From: Rotaria macrura
Lineage: Eukaryota; Rotifera; Eurotatoria; Philodinida; Philodinidae
DNA: 64,000 nucleotides
Direction of reading: 5' to 3'
Assembly: GCA_900239685.1 (NCBI GenBank)
Contig: OENT01000719.1
Coordinates: 18,319 to 82,318 of the forward strand
Shown here: positions 1 to 14,857 of the stretch, one piece after another
Numbering within the stretch: the stretch's first letter is position 1
How the letters are laid out: each line of letters opens with the position of its first letter
Program-made: the position numbers and the translations under genes
Notes under the pieces: generated by a model
What the model was told of the DNA's origin: nothing
Database searches by the model: none
Seen by the model: only the letters and a program-made list of their open reading frames with translations

Positions 1-2207
1 CTACTGATAAAAAAATATTTGAGAAATACTGAAAAAATCATCCAGTAATGAGTGATGAAATGAATTCGGTTCATCGTGCTCTATTTAAGTGCTATGTTCG
101 CAGTAAGAGCGAGGGTGAAAATGACCCACCAAATTAGAATATTCCAACGTAAATACATTGAAGAATCAGAGATATTGAAGAATCTCTTTCACATATGCAA
201 TGGTCTGAAAACCTATTGATAAAGATATTTTTGAATATCTCCTAGATATGAGTGAAACAGGTGCAATACATTAAATTGACTCTAACAACTTCAAAATATC
301 TTAACGCTGTTAATTTCTAAGATGATCTTCTTTTGTCTATCCCCTTGTGTCGAGGATTATGGGAATTGAGTTCTTTTTGTATGCAGTATAGAGAGATACT
401 TAAATGATGATAAAAAATACAATTTGAGTGAGATCAGATATACTGCACGGAATCAGTAGAAGTTTCCATCTAGAATAGAGATGATGTAATATATATATAT
501 CAAGCTGAAAGATCTCCATTGTGATACTACTATAGTCGAACACTGCCATGAATGTTGAGAAATTTTTTGTTCTTCCTCCTCTGTATGCTACTTTATCAAT
601 TTGTGTTTTGCTCTATTTATTGCATAAACGGAACCAAAGGAAACCACTGTAAGCTCTTTCCATTCCTGCTATTTCGCAAAATGATGCCACGGATTCACAA
701 GAAGAATATGTAATCTAATTTTCTTTCATTTTTCTATTTTTCTTGTTTATGCAACCCCATATATCTAAAACATGGTTATAGAGAGTGGATTTGCGATTTA
801 GCTTTCCTTATTTCAATGGAAAAGACTGAATGGATTAGCAGGGAATAGCTGATATGTTGTACATTATCTCTGGTTTCAGCAAATTTTTCACATTTCATAT
901 GGAATTTTCAAATTCACGAAATTTAGAATAGTTTTGTGTGAAAAATATTCTGAATAAACATCAGATCTAAGAACCAAAATTTTTTCGAGATTCAATCCAA
1001 TGTTGCTTGAAATCGACTATTTGAACTCACTACTCAAGTGAAATCGAACGTTGAACATTTTTTTTCCCAGTCATGCTTACTATTTTTTTGAAGTGCGTAC
1101 TGATCACTGATATTCGCATCCAAATTCAACTATCGGACTTGCTTATACGTAGTATTAACTGCAACATGAATAAATTCTGAAAGTCTGATTTTCGCCAATG
1201 AGAGTACTTAGTTTAGTAGTGGCTAACATTTGTTACTCTTCCTTAGGCTTAAAAGTCTCATTGATCTTGATTATAAATAACAATAAACAAAGTATTTCAA
1301 CATTAACTTTCACTTAAAAATATTCTCAAGCATTGTGCCCAGTATACGTCACATAAACATTATTGACATAACTCAAAGCATTCTCATGCATAGGAAATCT
1401 TAATGAAGCTTATATTATTTTTTAAATGAACACGTGCAAAAATATTCGTGGACAGCGTTAGATCTGAATGACTAGGTACCATATGCTTTAACCAATTCAC
1501 AGCCAGCTACTAATATTTCAGCTTTGCTCAATCAATTATTCAGTTAAAACTTAACTTAATTACTAATGACAACATTGTCATATCAGAGTTAGTTCCTGAT
1601 ATGTCACTCAGTAAATCAAGCTTCCTTTTTGCGATTCACTTAAATAAGAGGATCAACTCGCATTTTGGATGGGTTCACTCAATTTTGGAACACAATTTGT
1701 ACATGTGCTCTAATTCATAACAGGGTACTTATGTTGATCTAATTTTAAGTGCATTGATGAGGACGATTTTGTTTATATCACAGCAACGAAGAGTATTTTA
1801 AGCTGGAACTTTGGAGAAGGGTAAAGAAACAGGAACTACAAAAGTAGTCTAGTGAGTGTTTGCTCCAGTTTTGAAGTTTGTGAGTCGACATGACGTGTCT
1901 TTTGAACTTTACCGATTGTTTAGTTTAACAATGTTGGGAGCACTCTAATTCAGTGAGACATTTACACTATAGCCCTTATTGAGAACAGTGCACTTAAATA
2001 GAACCGAATCGAAGGTTTTCGTTCTACCGCTCATAGTTGGATTGTTTTCCACTATTTCTCAGATATTTTTCTATCAATAGAGAGCTGAGACATGGGGCTA
2101 CAGAGTGATACAATATGAGCTCATTCGATCATTATTTTGCGAAGATACGGAAACTTGGAAGATGCTCAAAAAAAGTCCGCAACAATGAGGCACATGCACT
2201 CTAAAAT
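1..2207. other. No recognisable gene
   Basis: AT-rich sequence with stops in all frames. A 30-codon open stretch starts at ATG 48 but resembles nothing I know. I see no RNA gene, clear repeat or transposon terminus here. It is the downstream flank of the aspartic protease gene on the minus strand. Confidence 0.5.
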
Positions 2208-4868
<2,661 letters not shown>

Positions 4869-6305
4869 CTGAAAAGCAATACAAAACGATGTTATAGTAA
4901 GGAGACACCTGGAAATACTCATGTGATTTTGAGTGCGTGCTATATAAACTATTTAACAAAATACGATTTTTGAACTCCCTGAGAAGAGTTCATGCATCCA
5001 TCCCCCTTGTTGGTAATGCAGTTCATTTTGAAAAAATTTTAAATTAATCTCGTTTTTATCTTAAGAAACTGTTGATTTTAATACTTCGATTCACATATTT
5101 TCAAAGGGGCAGATCTCAATCAACATTTGCTAATGTGAATAATTCAGGCTTTGTGATTTATATCATAAGTTATAAATATTAAGTCTTGCAGTTGGTAAAA
5201 TTGACATAAATAACACACTCATTATTCTTTCACTAGTAACCTCAGATAGGCTTTAGGGAAATATTTGACGTTGCTATAGCTTGTACCTTCGTTCAAAGTT
5301 GTCGGAAAGAAAAAAAATGCGACTTTAAACTAGAAGATCGTTTTTTTTATAACTCTCAACACAGTCACCACACACACAGGTGAGTGAATCCGATACTGGA
5401 TATGACTGGATCTGATCAGATCCGATGAACCGAAAAAAATCCAATCTGAATTCTCGTTGAGGTATGAGTCACGGATCCGCTCGAAAAATAGTAATTTATT
5501 ATCTGGGTATCAATTAATACTTCATGACATCCTTAGAGGTCTGTCAGAAACCTAAAACTGATGTTATCGGATTCCGACGATAGGATCGACCGCAGTCCAA
5601 TCCTGAGGAACCGCGTGCAGTTCCGCAACTAGGATTCTGTCGGTTTCTTAGACATTCAAGTTAAAATCCGATCGGATTCAATTGTCGGAATGAATCTTCT
5701 GGACATACATACAAGAAATACTGTAACGCAGATATTTTTTCTGAGTGAGAGGCTGAAGGTGAGAATTTCTTTCCGAAGACTCATTGTGTTTCTCGGTTGA
5801 TATAATTCAGTCTAGATTGGAAATCGAATGAAACTTTTATGTTCTTCTCGCACTATTCTCATAAACTAATAATTTCACACTCGAAGGACTATCGTTGAAA
5901 TCTTTACATTTTCTACTCAAACTATATGACATTTAATCATAAGAGTAACTCCATTTTTGTAACCGTCGTTCTTAGTAAGATAAATCAATTATTCTCATGA
6001 TAATGCTGAAAGTAGATTCAAAGAGAATAATGAAATTTTCTGTTTTGTAGAGAAGAATAATAAGTTAATACAAACGAGGACAATGAAAAGTTTCGTTTTT
6101 CTTTTTGCTAAAATTAACGACCAGACCAAACCTAATAAGTATGATGTGCGGATTCAGAAAGAAAAAAATGATTATTGCAGTATAGAAAAGGTAAAAATAG
6201 TAGTAATCATTCGTACTCTACTACGATTCAAAGCTATATCCAAACTGCACCTAAAAACTTATTAGTCACGGCAAGTGTAATAGCGACAAGTTAGGTGAGT
6301 ACCAA
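4869..6305. other. Intergenic; possible mobile-element remnant at 5375-5700
   Basis: No gene recognised. Positions 5375-5700 are richer in G+C than their surroundings and contain GATCCG-like words on both strands and a palindrome GGATCTGATCAGATCC at about 5410. This resembles a decayed non-autonomous DNA element, but I could not define its ends. Confidence 0.3.
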
Positions 6306-6663
6306 GTGAAACATTTCAGTTGATTGTAATCGAATTACTCTGCAACAAAATTAAAATTAAAATCGATTGATAATTCTGATTATCGTTCATCATGATTTAA
6401 CTATTGTTTTATGTTGCTACTTACCCTGTGTGAAATTTTCCGGTTAAAATTGATTATTTCGCAGCAAAATCGAAACCATAATGCGATTAATCGTTTCGAC
6501 GTTGTCGCAAGTTTATCAATTTTAATCGGGAAATTTCACACAGGGTAAGTAACAACAAAAAGCAATAGTTAAATCATGATGAACGATAATCAAAATTATC
6601 AATCGATTTTAATTTTAATTTTGTTGCAGAATAATTCGATTAAAATCAACTGAAATATTTCAC
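6306..6663. mobile_element. Fold-back (hairpin) MITE, about 358 bp
   Basis: Two arms of about 150 bp (6306-6455 and 6513-6663) are near-perfect inverse complements around a loop of about 57 bp. The arms begin GTGAAACATTTCAGTTGAT and end ATCAACTGAAATATTTCAC. Each arm also carries TTACCCTGTGTGAAAT. I find no ORF inside beyond chance and no clear target duplication. High arm identity suggests recent insertion or gene conversion. Superfamily unknown. Confidence 0.85.
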
Positions 6664-7361
6664 CGGGCATGTTAATTTGGGTTCATTTAATAATCTGTCA
6701 CATTATAATTTAAAACTTTATTGTAAAAAAATTGTATTTAATATCTTTGTGACACTCATCTTAAGTAAATTTAAAATTAAGAAAGATTTCCTTAAGAATA
6801 TTACAGGTTGCTATTAGGAGCAGGGTTGTCACCTATTCCGTTTTTTGCGGAAAATTTCCGCTGTTCCGCTTTTTTTCCGCTTTTTCGTGCAAACCATATT
6901 ACAGGTTGAAAATTCGTACAGAATAAAACATGCTATTTTTGAAGCAATTCTTATTGCTAACACATGCAGTGAGGGATCACTCTTTTTTCTGATTCATAAA
7001 ATCAATGGAAGAAGAACACTAGTAGCTTTTCTATGTAATAAGAGAACATGTGCTCTAATTTCCTATTCGTAAAGTAAAAGACCATTCCGCTCTCAACTGA
7101 TAGCAAATTATTTTCAATTGTGCATTCTATATTCACGTAAAAGAACCTCAAACCCAATAGAGGAAACAATTTTTCTCTAAGTCATGAAATTGTAAGATCA
7201 TAATTGAAGATAAGAGTAATAATAATTATGAAAATTTAATACTAACAACACGAGCTTTAAAATCGAATGAAAATAAAAACGTCTAAACAGTCTCAAATGC
7301 TTGTGAAACGAAGAGAAAAAATGGCGTGTTTAATTCACAGTGATTACTTGATTCTCAGTTC
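6664..7361. other. Flank of hAT relic; TTCCGCTTTT-rich patch
   Basis: A patch at about 6822-6890 repeats TTCCGC and CCGCTTTTT and begins CAGGGTTGTCACC, the kind of sequence found at or just inside hAT-type termini. A similar word (GTTTCCGCTTTTT) recurs at about 7902-7914. With the zinc-finger fragment between them this suggests a degraded hAT copy spanning roughly 6.82-7.92 kb. I could not match the two ends as an inverted repeat. Confidence 0.35.
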
Positions 7362-7598
7362 GGATCATTTTTACGAGAGTGCAGACCGGATTCAACTAAA
7401 GTTCTTTGCATTGCCTGCAAAGAACATTTTTCAATCCATTATGGTGGAAAGAATGATATTGACCGGCACATAAAGTTGAAAAGACACATGTATGAGATAA
7501 AATCATTCAACATAAATCGACAATTGATAAAATCAACAATAAAGCCAAATAAGAAGTGCGAAGAAGTAGCAGCTGCAGAAGGTACTTTTTTTACCTAG
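7362..7598 (+). mobile_element. hAT-type transposase fragment (BED-like zinc finger)
   Basis: An open frame of 78 codons without its own start reads ...LRECRPDSTKVLCIACKEHF, then SIHYGGKNDIDRHIKLKRH. C-x2-C followed by F-S-I-x3-G-G-x-N-D-I-x-R-H-x5-H is the zinc-finger signature common at the N-terminus of ZBED/hAT-like transposases. The frame ends at TAG 7596-7598 and no catalytic core follows, so only the DNA-binding end remains. The overlapping ATG-initiated frame 7267-7473 is a shadow of it. Confidence 0.6.
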
Positions 7599-8160
7599 TG
7601 ATTCTCGTAATCGAATATCAGTCAATTTAGTAGCTGGTGAGTTACAAATTCATCGAAATTCCTCATTGTCAGGTACTGATATGCATCAGTATTTGTTATC
7701 TCATAAAGATTTACTTGGAGCAAACAGTTCTAACAACAAACATGCATTAAAAACAAGTAGGTCTAGTGAAATTTCTATTTTTTGTTGATTTTGTCTTTTA
7801 CAAGTTTTGAAACTTTGGTGAAATAAAACGAAATGCCACATATATCAATACGTAAAACTACCTAATATTCTCAGAAATACTAAAATTCTATAAAAAATAC
7901 GTTTCCGCTTTTTAGACTTGATAAGGGAGTCTATGGGGTATTACATTCCAAACTGAAATCAAAAACAATTCACCCTATCACAAAAAGTCAGATTCATTAT
8001 CTCGGACATGAAACAAAGCCTGAGAAATAAAGACAACTCCAACCACTGCCATTCCAAGATCAACAAAACTGTTCTCCATAACTCCGCTAACGACGACCGG
8101 AAAGAAAACAAACAAAACATATAAATTGTATACTGAACTCCCATATAAGAAAACCTTTCA
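7599..8160. other. Intergenic
   Basis: No gene or RNA recognised. Probably contains the decayed 3' part of the hAT relic up to about 7920. Confidence 0.4.
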
Positions 8161-8330
8161 TGAATTCAGTTGGATTCTGAATTCATGTATACATACTATG
8201 GGTGTGTTTTTTTGGACGGGGGTCTTCCTGAATTCATATATACATGAATATATGAATTCAGGAAGATCCCCGTCCAAAAAAACACACCCTATAGTATATA
8301 TAAATGTATGTATGAATTCAGAATTCAGGT
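8161..8330. mobile_element. Palindromic fold-back element, about 170 bp
   Basis: Almost the whole segment is an inverted repeat centred near 8248. The inner arms carry GGGTGTGTTTTTTTGGACGG and its complement, then CTTCCTGAATTCATATAT. The outer arms carry TGAATTC-rich sequence (GAATTC occurs repeatedly). Such a long hairpin is typical of small fold-back DNA elements. The open frame 8126-8356 that reads through it is an artefact of the palindrome. Confidence 0.75.
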
Positions 8331-9200
8331 TCAATCATAGAGGGAAAGATTCATGACGATCCTCTATATGCTAATTTCTTTTTGAAATGATGGGTCATTT
8401 ATTTTGTTTCGATTTCAGATTGAAATCGTATGCCCCATTGTATGCATGTGATAACATCGTTTATTTGATCCACAAAATCCATTGATAAAAATCTCATAAT
8501 GGTTGAGACAAATAGAATTCAAATATTTGTTGTACTAATCGATTCCCATTCGTTGTGAATGAAAATAGAAAAGGATGGAATCATTATTGGCGATCACCTG
8601 TGAATACAGAATAGAGTTCCAACGTGTAGAAAAAGAGTATTGAGTTACGTTTGAAAGTTTCATCGAACGATGTTGACAAAGTTTTTCAACATAAAATGGA
8701 CCCAATCCTTTTGGAAGATATATTTGTATATTTTAGATGGATTCGGATGTGAAATATCAGAAGATACAGATTCTAGAAGAATCGCTCTTGAAAATTCGAT
8801 AGAAAAACCTTAAATCAGGCAAGTCGATTTATTCAGTCATCACGTTCATAATTATAGAAATGTCTTTAGTTGTGAAGATACAATTACGTAACTTATGAAA
8901 ATCTTATTGGAAGCTAAACCAGACAAGTTTCTATTGGATAGCTTCCTGAAAAACAGCAAAACTAATAAAAAATATAAATTTTTTTAATCTGAAAATAGGT
9001 CCTGTGACCTTCATTTATGATGTCACCTATTCAGCATTACTATTATAATATAGAAAAATAAAGTGAAAGAAATTCATTCACTAAATGCACCATATAGCAA
9101 GAATAGTTTCTTACAATTATCATATAGCTTATATCAAAGGACTTGGGTAAATAACTTCAACATCGTTGCTAGAGAGCAGCTGTCAATCTTCATTTAGTGG
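8331..9200. other. Intergenic
   Basis: AT-rich, no coding stretch, RNA or repeat that I can support. Confidence 0.4.
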
Positions 9201-9204
9201 TACC

Positions 9205-9282
9205 TCTATAATTAGTGGTGACGCCAGGGGTGGGCTCAGCCCATCCTCAATGAAATTTCTAGCTCCGCTACTATCTAGTATA
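9205..9282 (-). mobile_element. DNA-transposon terminus relic (AGCGGAGCTAGAAATTTC type)
   Basis: Read on the minus strand, this segment begins AGTAGCGGAGCTAGAAATTTC-like sequence, continues with GGATGGGCTGAGCCCA and ends CTGGCGTCACC. This resembles the G+C-rich termini of hAT-like non-autonomous elements seen in many animals (GTGGCGGAGCTAGAAATT...). Only one end is recognisable. Confidence 0.4.
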
Positions 9283-9515
9283 GAGCTTTTTTTTAATTTT
9301 TATCTGAAACTTATTTTCTCTCAAGTTTCACCTATTAGAGTTCGTTGTTGGAGAAACACTGAAAACTTGGGAAAATCCCGAGTCAAAATCCAAATAAATA
9401 ATCTGTCAACTTATTCTAGATGGAATATTACAAATATCCCGCTTCTCGCTAGTTCATTATAGGTTAGAATTCACTGAATAACCAACAATTACTTTTCGTG
9501 GCATGACTTCTTGAA

Positions 9516-11599
9516 ATGGTTAAACTAGATCAACTAAAAACTTTGTATCAAAGTTTGATTGTGAGATTGATTTGTTTGAATATATTCAAAAGTGCATCGG
9601 CAGAGCCTTCAATTATTCATCGTCAGCTTCTTAGTACTCGTCTTTTTCTAATTCTGTTTGGTATTTCTCTTTCGATTCTATTGGCTTATACGTCAATCAG
9701 TGAAAGAGCCAGATATCGCTATATTAAAAAAACTGGACAGTAAATATTCTAGAAGTCTCTATTATCCTTATGCACAAATATCTATTCCACATGTTCGATT
9801 TGTACAAACGAACCCATCATTTCATCAGGTTTGTTCCAGTGATTTCTTTTCTCAATGGTGCCTTGATTTTTCTTTTTGAGCGAATCTCACAAGAATTTCG
9901 CTGATTGATCGACGCCCCAGTCTGAGTGCCATGTGGCAAATAACCGCTGCTCTCTGTCGAAATGCTATCAATGCTATCAATGATGCACTAAACGCTTTCC
10001 CTAATGATCCATTGATCAGTTATAATGTGTTTCCTGAAACATATTTACAAGCTCAGATTTCAAGCGACACTTGAAGATGCCCAACACACAACAATGGATC
10101 ATTTCGGAAGAGATCTCACTGTTATGCAAACAGTCTCCCAAGTATATGGCCTTCTGACTGGCATGGAGACAAATTTCATCGGAGGTAGTCTGATAGGAAT
10201 GGGTAACATTCCCGATAGTATATTTGTGATGGAGGCAGAATATTCTCCAGTGGGAATAAACAAAACATGTTTATGCTATAGTGATCAATCTTGCCAGACA
10301 CCAGCAACCTTCAGTTTGTTCAATTGCACAGAGGAAATGGTATTCGATAATCTTACCTTGATTATTCCGAATGTAACACTCTCTGGAGTCGTATTCGATT
10401 GCTTGCCTTCACTAATGGCTTCTGATTCATCCCTAGAATGTTTCTACAATCAGCTTTGTATCAATATTCTTCTTACGTTGTATTCCAAAACAGTCAATGT
10501 ATCAGCTCTAGATGAAATAGCAACTATTCGATTTCCACCAACATTGCTTATCAAACAAATAGTCAATCAACTCTTCGTGGAAACCATTCTTAAACATAAC
10601 CTCTTTCACTGCGTACTACAGCGAATGTGCTCCCATTTCTTGTAGTTATACGGTTTGTTATCGATTCGATTGTATCTTCATTGTAACAACAATTTTTGGC
10701 GTCATCGGAGGACTACATGCAGTTTTGCGCCTTCTCACTTCAATCTTGATGAATGGTCCACTATTTTTGAAAGGGACTTGGTCGCTTGCAGCCACTACAG
10801 TACAAGGGATAAAGAGTAAGATGATAAGGGTATGAGAAACTTATTTATCATTGTGAGAATTTTTAGATATTCAGACACAATTGAAGTTGAAAAATATTTT
10901 GATAAAGATCAAAAGACAACTGATCGATCTCAATTTCTACAGTAATGGTGGAACACAAACTGAATTTGGTATTCGTCGGGGTCGGATTGCTACTCGAATA
11001 CATCTGTTATTAATAATTGTAGAGATGGTTGTACTCATGTTGTGCATAACTCAGTCTGTCCAAACGTTCATAACACCTATCCAATCGCCAAGTCGTGCGT
11101 AACACAAAGTGATTGTATTGATCCAAGGCCATTCTCTTCGGTGATGCCAGGATGGGTACTTGACTGTTCAGTATTAGAAACATGACTCAGATCCACTCTC
11201 GAAATTTTTTACAACCAAACATTGATTGATTATCTAGAAACCTTCTTGACGACTAGTGACTCAAAGATTTTTTAGGCAGTGTTCAATGCAACTGCGATGA
11301 ATTCTTCATTAATTAGTCGTTTTCGATCACAAACTACTATTAAGGATATTGTCGATACTCTATTTTTCGAAGAATGGCGTTTCAATGCATTCTATCAGTC
11401 ATTTTATTAGCAATGTGCTCCAGTCAACTGTCTCTATATAATCGATGAGCATAACAGTGCTTCTTATCTTGTATCACGAATCCTAGGTCTAAATGGTGGC
11501 TTAACTGTTAGTCTTCACTTTGTTGTTCCTTACATCGTTAAATTATTAATCAAGCTTAAGTCCTACTTATGCACGAATCGAGTCACAACACAGCATTGA
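9516..11599 (+). pseudogene. Degraded two-module multi-pass membrane protein gene (bdelloid-type family)
   Basis: Repeated membrane protein of unknown function that I associate with large bdelloid families. Module 1: an N-terminal segment with LLSTRLFLILFGISL (TM) at 9516-9743, then AQISIPHVRFVQTNPSFHQV and CSSDFFSQW in another frame. The body lies at 10025-10645 with paired-Cys motifs (TCLCYSDQSCQTPATF, LECFYNQLCINIL) and IVNQLFVETIL, followed by an FIVTTIFGVIGGLHAV TM segment at about 10670-10720. Module 2 at about 10880-11599 repeats the plan: TRIHLLLIIVEMVVLMLCI, LEIFYNQTLIDYLE, IKDIVDTLFFEEW, ending SRILGLNGGLTVSL. Several frame changes and in-frame stops interrupt it, more than short introns could explain, so I call it a pseudogene. 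The 207-codon open stretch at 10025-10645 shows the decay is not old. Confidence 0.7.
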
Positions 11600-14500
11600 A
11601 TCGACGTACCAACAACTTTATCTAACTATGTTTAAACAACAAAAAGAGAAATATTGAAGTGAATTGTAGTAATATTTCGTGAATTACAATAGATAGTTAT
11701 TTCTCCAACAGGTCAGTCTTTGATTATTTTATAGTTTGATCTGTACTATCGATAAATTATAACCAATCTTTGTAAGAACTAAACAAAACCCATGACTACA
11801 AAAGTAAATATTAAAAAGGTATTAGTAAGTCATCTATTGAATGAATGTTTTGTTAATCAATGAGCGTCAGCAATTATGATCGATGGTATGTAAATTCGGT
11901 TTATTTGATATATGTCACTATTGGGAAATCCAATGAAGGAGTCATTTGGTCTACATACATATTGAAAGACGACTACGCAAATGATACATGTTATGACAAA
12001 CGTTCTATTTAAGAGAGTATTGCTTCACTTAACAATTCAAATGAAATGCATGTCCTGGTAAAATGAAATTGTGATATTCTACTGATCAATATTGTGTACT
12101 CTGAATCTTATTAATCATCATATATGACTGATATATATCATAAGATGCAACGAAATTTATGCTTTTTCACTTATTATTAACTAGAAGTAAACTGGAAACC
12201 CGATAGTCTTATGAGAAGAAAGAGAATAGTTTCTTCGATGAATGTTTATTTTAATTGACGGAAATTCATGATTCGATGTGGGCATCAAATAATTCTCTGT
12301 ATACTCCTATTCGCTATCATATAACTACAGAACTTTGTGATATCGGTAGCATGCATACAGTGTTGATGGACAACTTGATTCATGATGGGCTTATTTGTGA
12401 ATATTCTTACCATAAATTAGGCTCTGAGCCATGAGAAATAGATAGGGAAACAACATGATTCATTCGTTTCTTTATTCATAAGGAATTTCATTTGATTAAC
12501 TGATCAAATTCTTATTTTGTAAAGATTGTATTAAAAATAATGCCGAATATTATATTGCTACAATCAAACTCAGCAGTAGACTTATTCTACAATCTCGATA
12601 AATATCGATTGAGAATGTAATTATAATAAAAGTGGAATATTTACGATAAGCTTGATGCGATAAAATCTATTCATTACTTGACATGATTCAACTGTGGTCA
12701 ACTTGACTGTTTGATTTCATAACAATCTGGATAAACATCGCGAGATTGACTAAGTTATATTCAAAATATGGAACTTCTCTGAATATCACCCGAGGATAGC
12801 GTATATATGGAGTGATTTCTGGAATAATCTTCTCTCACTGTCAGACAGTAGATTGTCTCATATAAGCATCAATTCGATTCCGTGTGTTTCTTCATGTGCA
12901 ATATCTAGCAATTGGTTAATGTCGTTTCCACTGAATTAGTATTCAATACTATTTTTTCGATTTAATTCAAATTTCTAAACAATACTTTGTAATTTTTCAC
13001 TATTCCTAGGGCCTATAGTGTTTATTCAAGTTCTTAAATAATTATGAATAAGACAAAACGAAGAAAAACTTTCTTTAAACTACTTTATTTATGAGTGCAA
13101 TCTCAAATTTATAAAAATGTCATAAAATGCATTCAATCTCAAATTAAGACTAGTTTGAGTTATTCAGATATTCTCCTTCTACAGTGACACCTTTCGTAGT
13201 TTTCATAATAACATTTGTTAGCACATAGATAAAACAAAATGCTATTAGTGTTCTTTTGCTTTCACCTCGGTGCAATATCAAAGAACAACTAACTACATGA
13301 ATTCTATGATTGTTTGCTGCACATTGAATACATTCAATCAACGTGAATATATTGCTGAACTATCAAAATTCGATAATAATCAGAAAATGTATTTTGATCA
13401 ATTTGAAAGGTCTGCTAAATAAACAATAAGTGGAGATTCGGATGATTGTAAATTTTTTCGTTGACTATTATTCTTAATAATGTGGAAGAGTATTAGAAAT
13501 AAATTGAAGTCGCTCTGGTAAGATGCCCGTTATAAATGAATCCGAAAAGCGAAATGGAGATTTATCGTTGAGACCTTCTTCGGTAATTAAATTTCGTTTT
13601 TTTCCGAGTCCATTCAATAACTGAAACTTAAAACTGGAACAGCTATAGAAGACGATTAGTGAAACTAGCTTTAAAATTTTCCTTGTATATCTTCAAAATT
13701 TGACTCAAGATTTCGTTTTAGTGAGCCTGAATGTATCGACATGCGTTTTATTTGTTTAATCGAACAAATCAGAAGCTCCGTTGCTACTTGTGTTCACAGG
13801 TTGCGTGCATATTGACTCTTTTCTAGGAAAACTCTAAGGGTTTGCTACTAAAATTAATTTCATTCTACTAGAATAATTGATTTTACAGATACTTGCCTGA
13901 TAAAACTGCCTGTTTGAAGAACAAAACATTTTTTTCGAATATCTTTGATTTTCGAGGAATATACTAGGTAAAAAACCAAAACTACCATAAATGATTTCGT
14001 TTTGAGAAGCGATGTGAATTTTCATAATACAAGACCATAATCTTAAATTTTGTCGAGGAGTCTATCATTAAGTGGCTTTTGCCACAAGAGAATATATGCC
14101 ATCTACGTGCTACAATCGATTTGATTTATTGAAAATTATGAGACATGATTATTTAGTGAATTTGTTCAAGAGTGAGAACTGTGAGATGACCAATGCTGTA
14201 AACGTTGCTCTTCATGTTCTTTTTCTATTTCTCAGTAAAAAACAAATATTTGATTTCGTGATTTCATATCGTTTTGCGCAATTAATACTACCCTATGATG
14301 CCAAAGTAATGAAACAAATGTTGGACGCTACTTCTCTTGAATAGAAAGGCACAGTAAGAAAATGTTTTTACTATACGGTTATAAATGAAGCGATGCAATG
14401 AATTTAGAATCTTTCTATAGAGCCATAAACATACCTTGTGAGACAACAGTTAGCTTTAATTAGCCATGCTTGTACAAGATCTTTTTAGTGAGTCCACAAA

Positions 14501-14857
14501 AATCAATAGATGTCATAATATCGTAACACCGAGAATCAAGAATGCAACATCATAATACCCATACAATTCATTTCGGTGTATTTCGATTTGGGTAATACAC
14601 TGAATATGTGAGAGGCGTTTGGTAAGCTCCAAGGAAAACTCGGCAAGTCTGGGTGGGAAAAAGTCCTTACCAGACGTAACGGGATTATTCCATCATTTCA
14701 TATCCACAAACAGTTACAATTAGGAATAGAACAAGTTGTTCATTAATCTAGTATTTTTTTCTATTTATATTCTTTCATTGGTTTTCATTGTTGTTTTAAT
14801 GGCGGACTCAATTGTGGTTAAAGTAAAAATGACTTAAAAATTTACTATAATTTATTT
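11600..14857. other. Long stretch without recognised genes
   Basis: AT-rich. A stop-bounded frame at about 12296-12435 (contains ELCDIGSMHTVLMDNLIHDG) may be an orphan exon or gene scrap. Otherwise there are only short chance frames. No RNA gene or defined repeat found. Confidence 0.35.
14072..14344 (+). CDS. Hypothetical 90-aa ORF
   Basis: Open from a possible start to TAG. The frame opens with GTG at 14072, not ATG, so the true start would be further in, at ATG 14096 (MPSTCYNRFDLLKIMRHDYL). It contains a hydrophobic stretch (ALHVLFLFLSKK). I do not recognise it. It could be an exon of the broken gene that follows at 14.86-15.55 kb, or chance. Confidence 0.2.
   Translation: MAFATREYMPSTCYNRFDLLKIMRHDYLVNLFKSENCEMTNAVNVALHVLFLFLSKKQIFDFVISYRFAQLILPYDAKVMKQMLDATSLE

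Noticed and set aside
8126-8356. 76-codon plus-strand ORF
   Set aside because: It reads straight through a palindrome; both halves encode reverse-complement images of each other.
9166-9462. 98-codon plus-strand ORF
   Set aside because: Its first part is a transposon-terminus-like sequence and the rest has no protein character.
14630-14690. G+C-raised stretch considered as a tRNA or small RNA
   Set aside because: No cloverleaf, no B-box-like GTTCGAATC, and only a weak stem.
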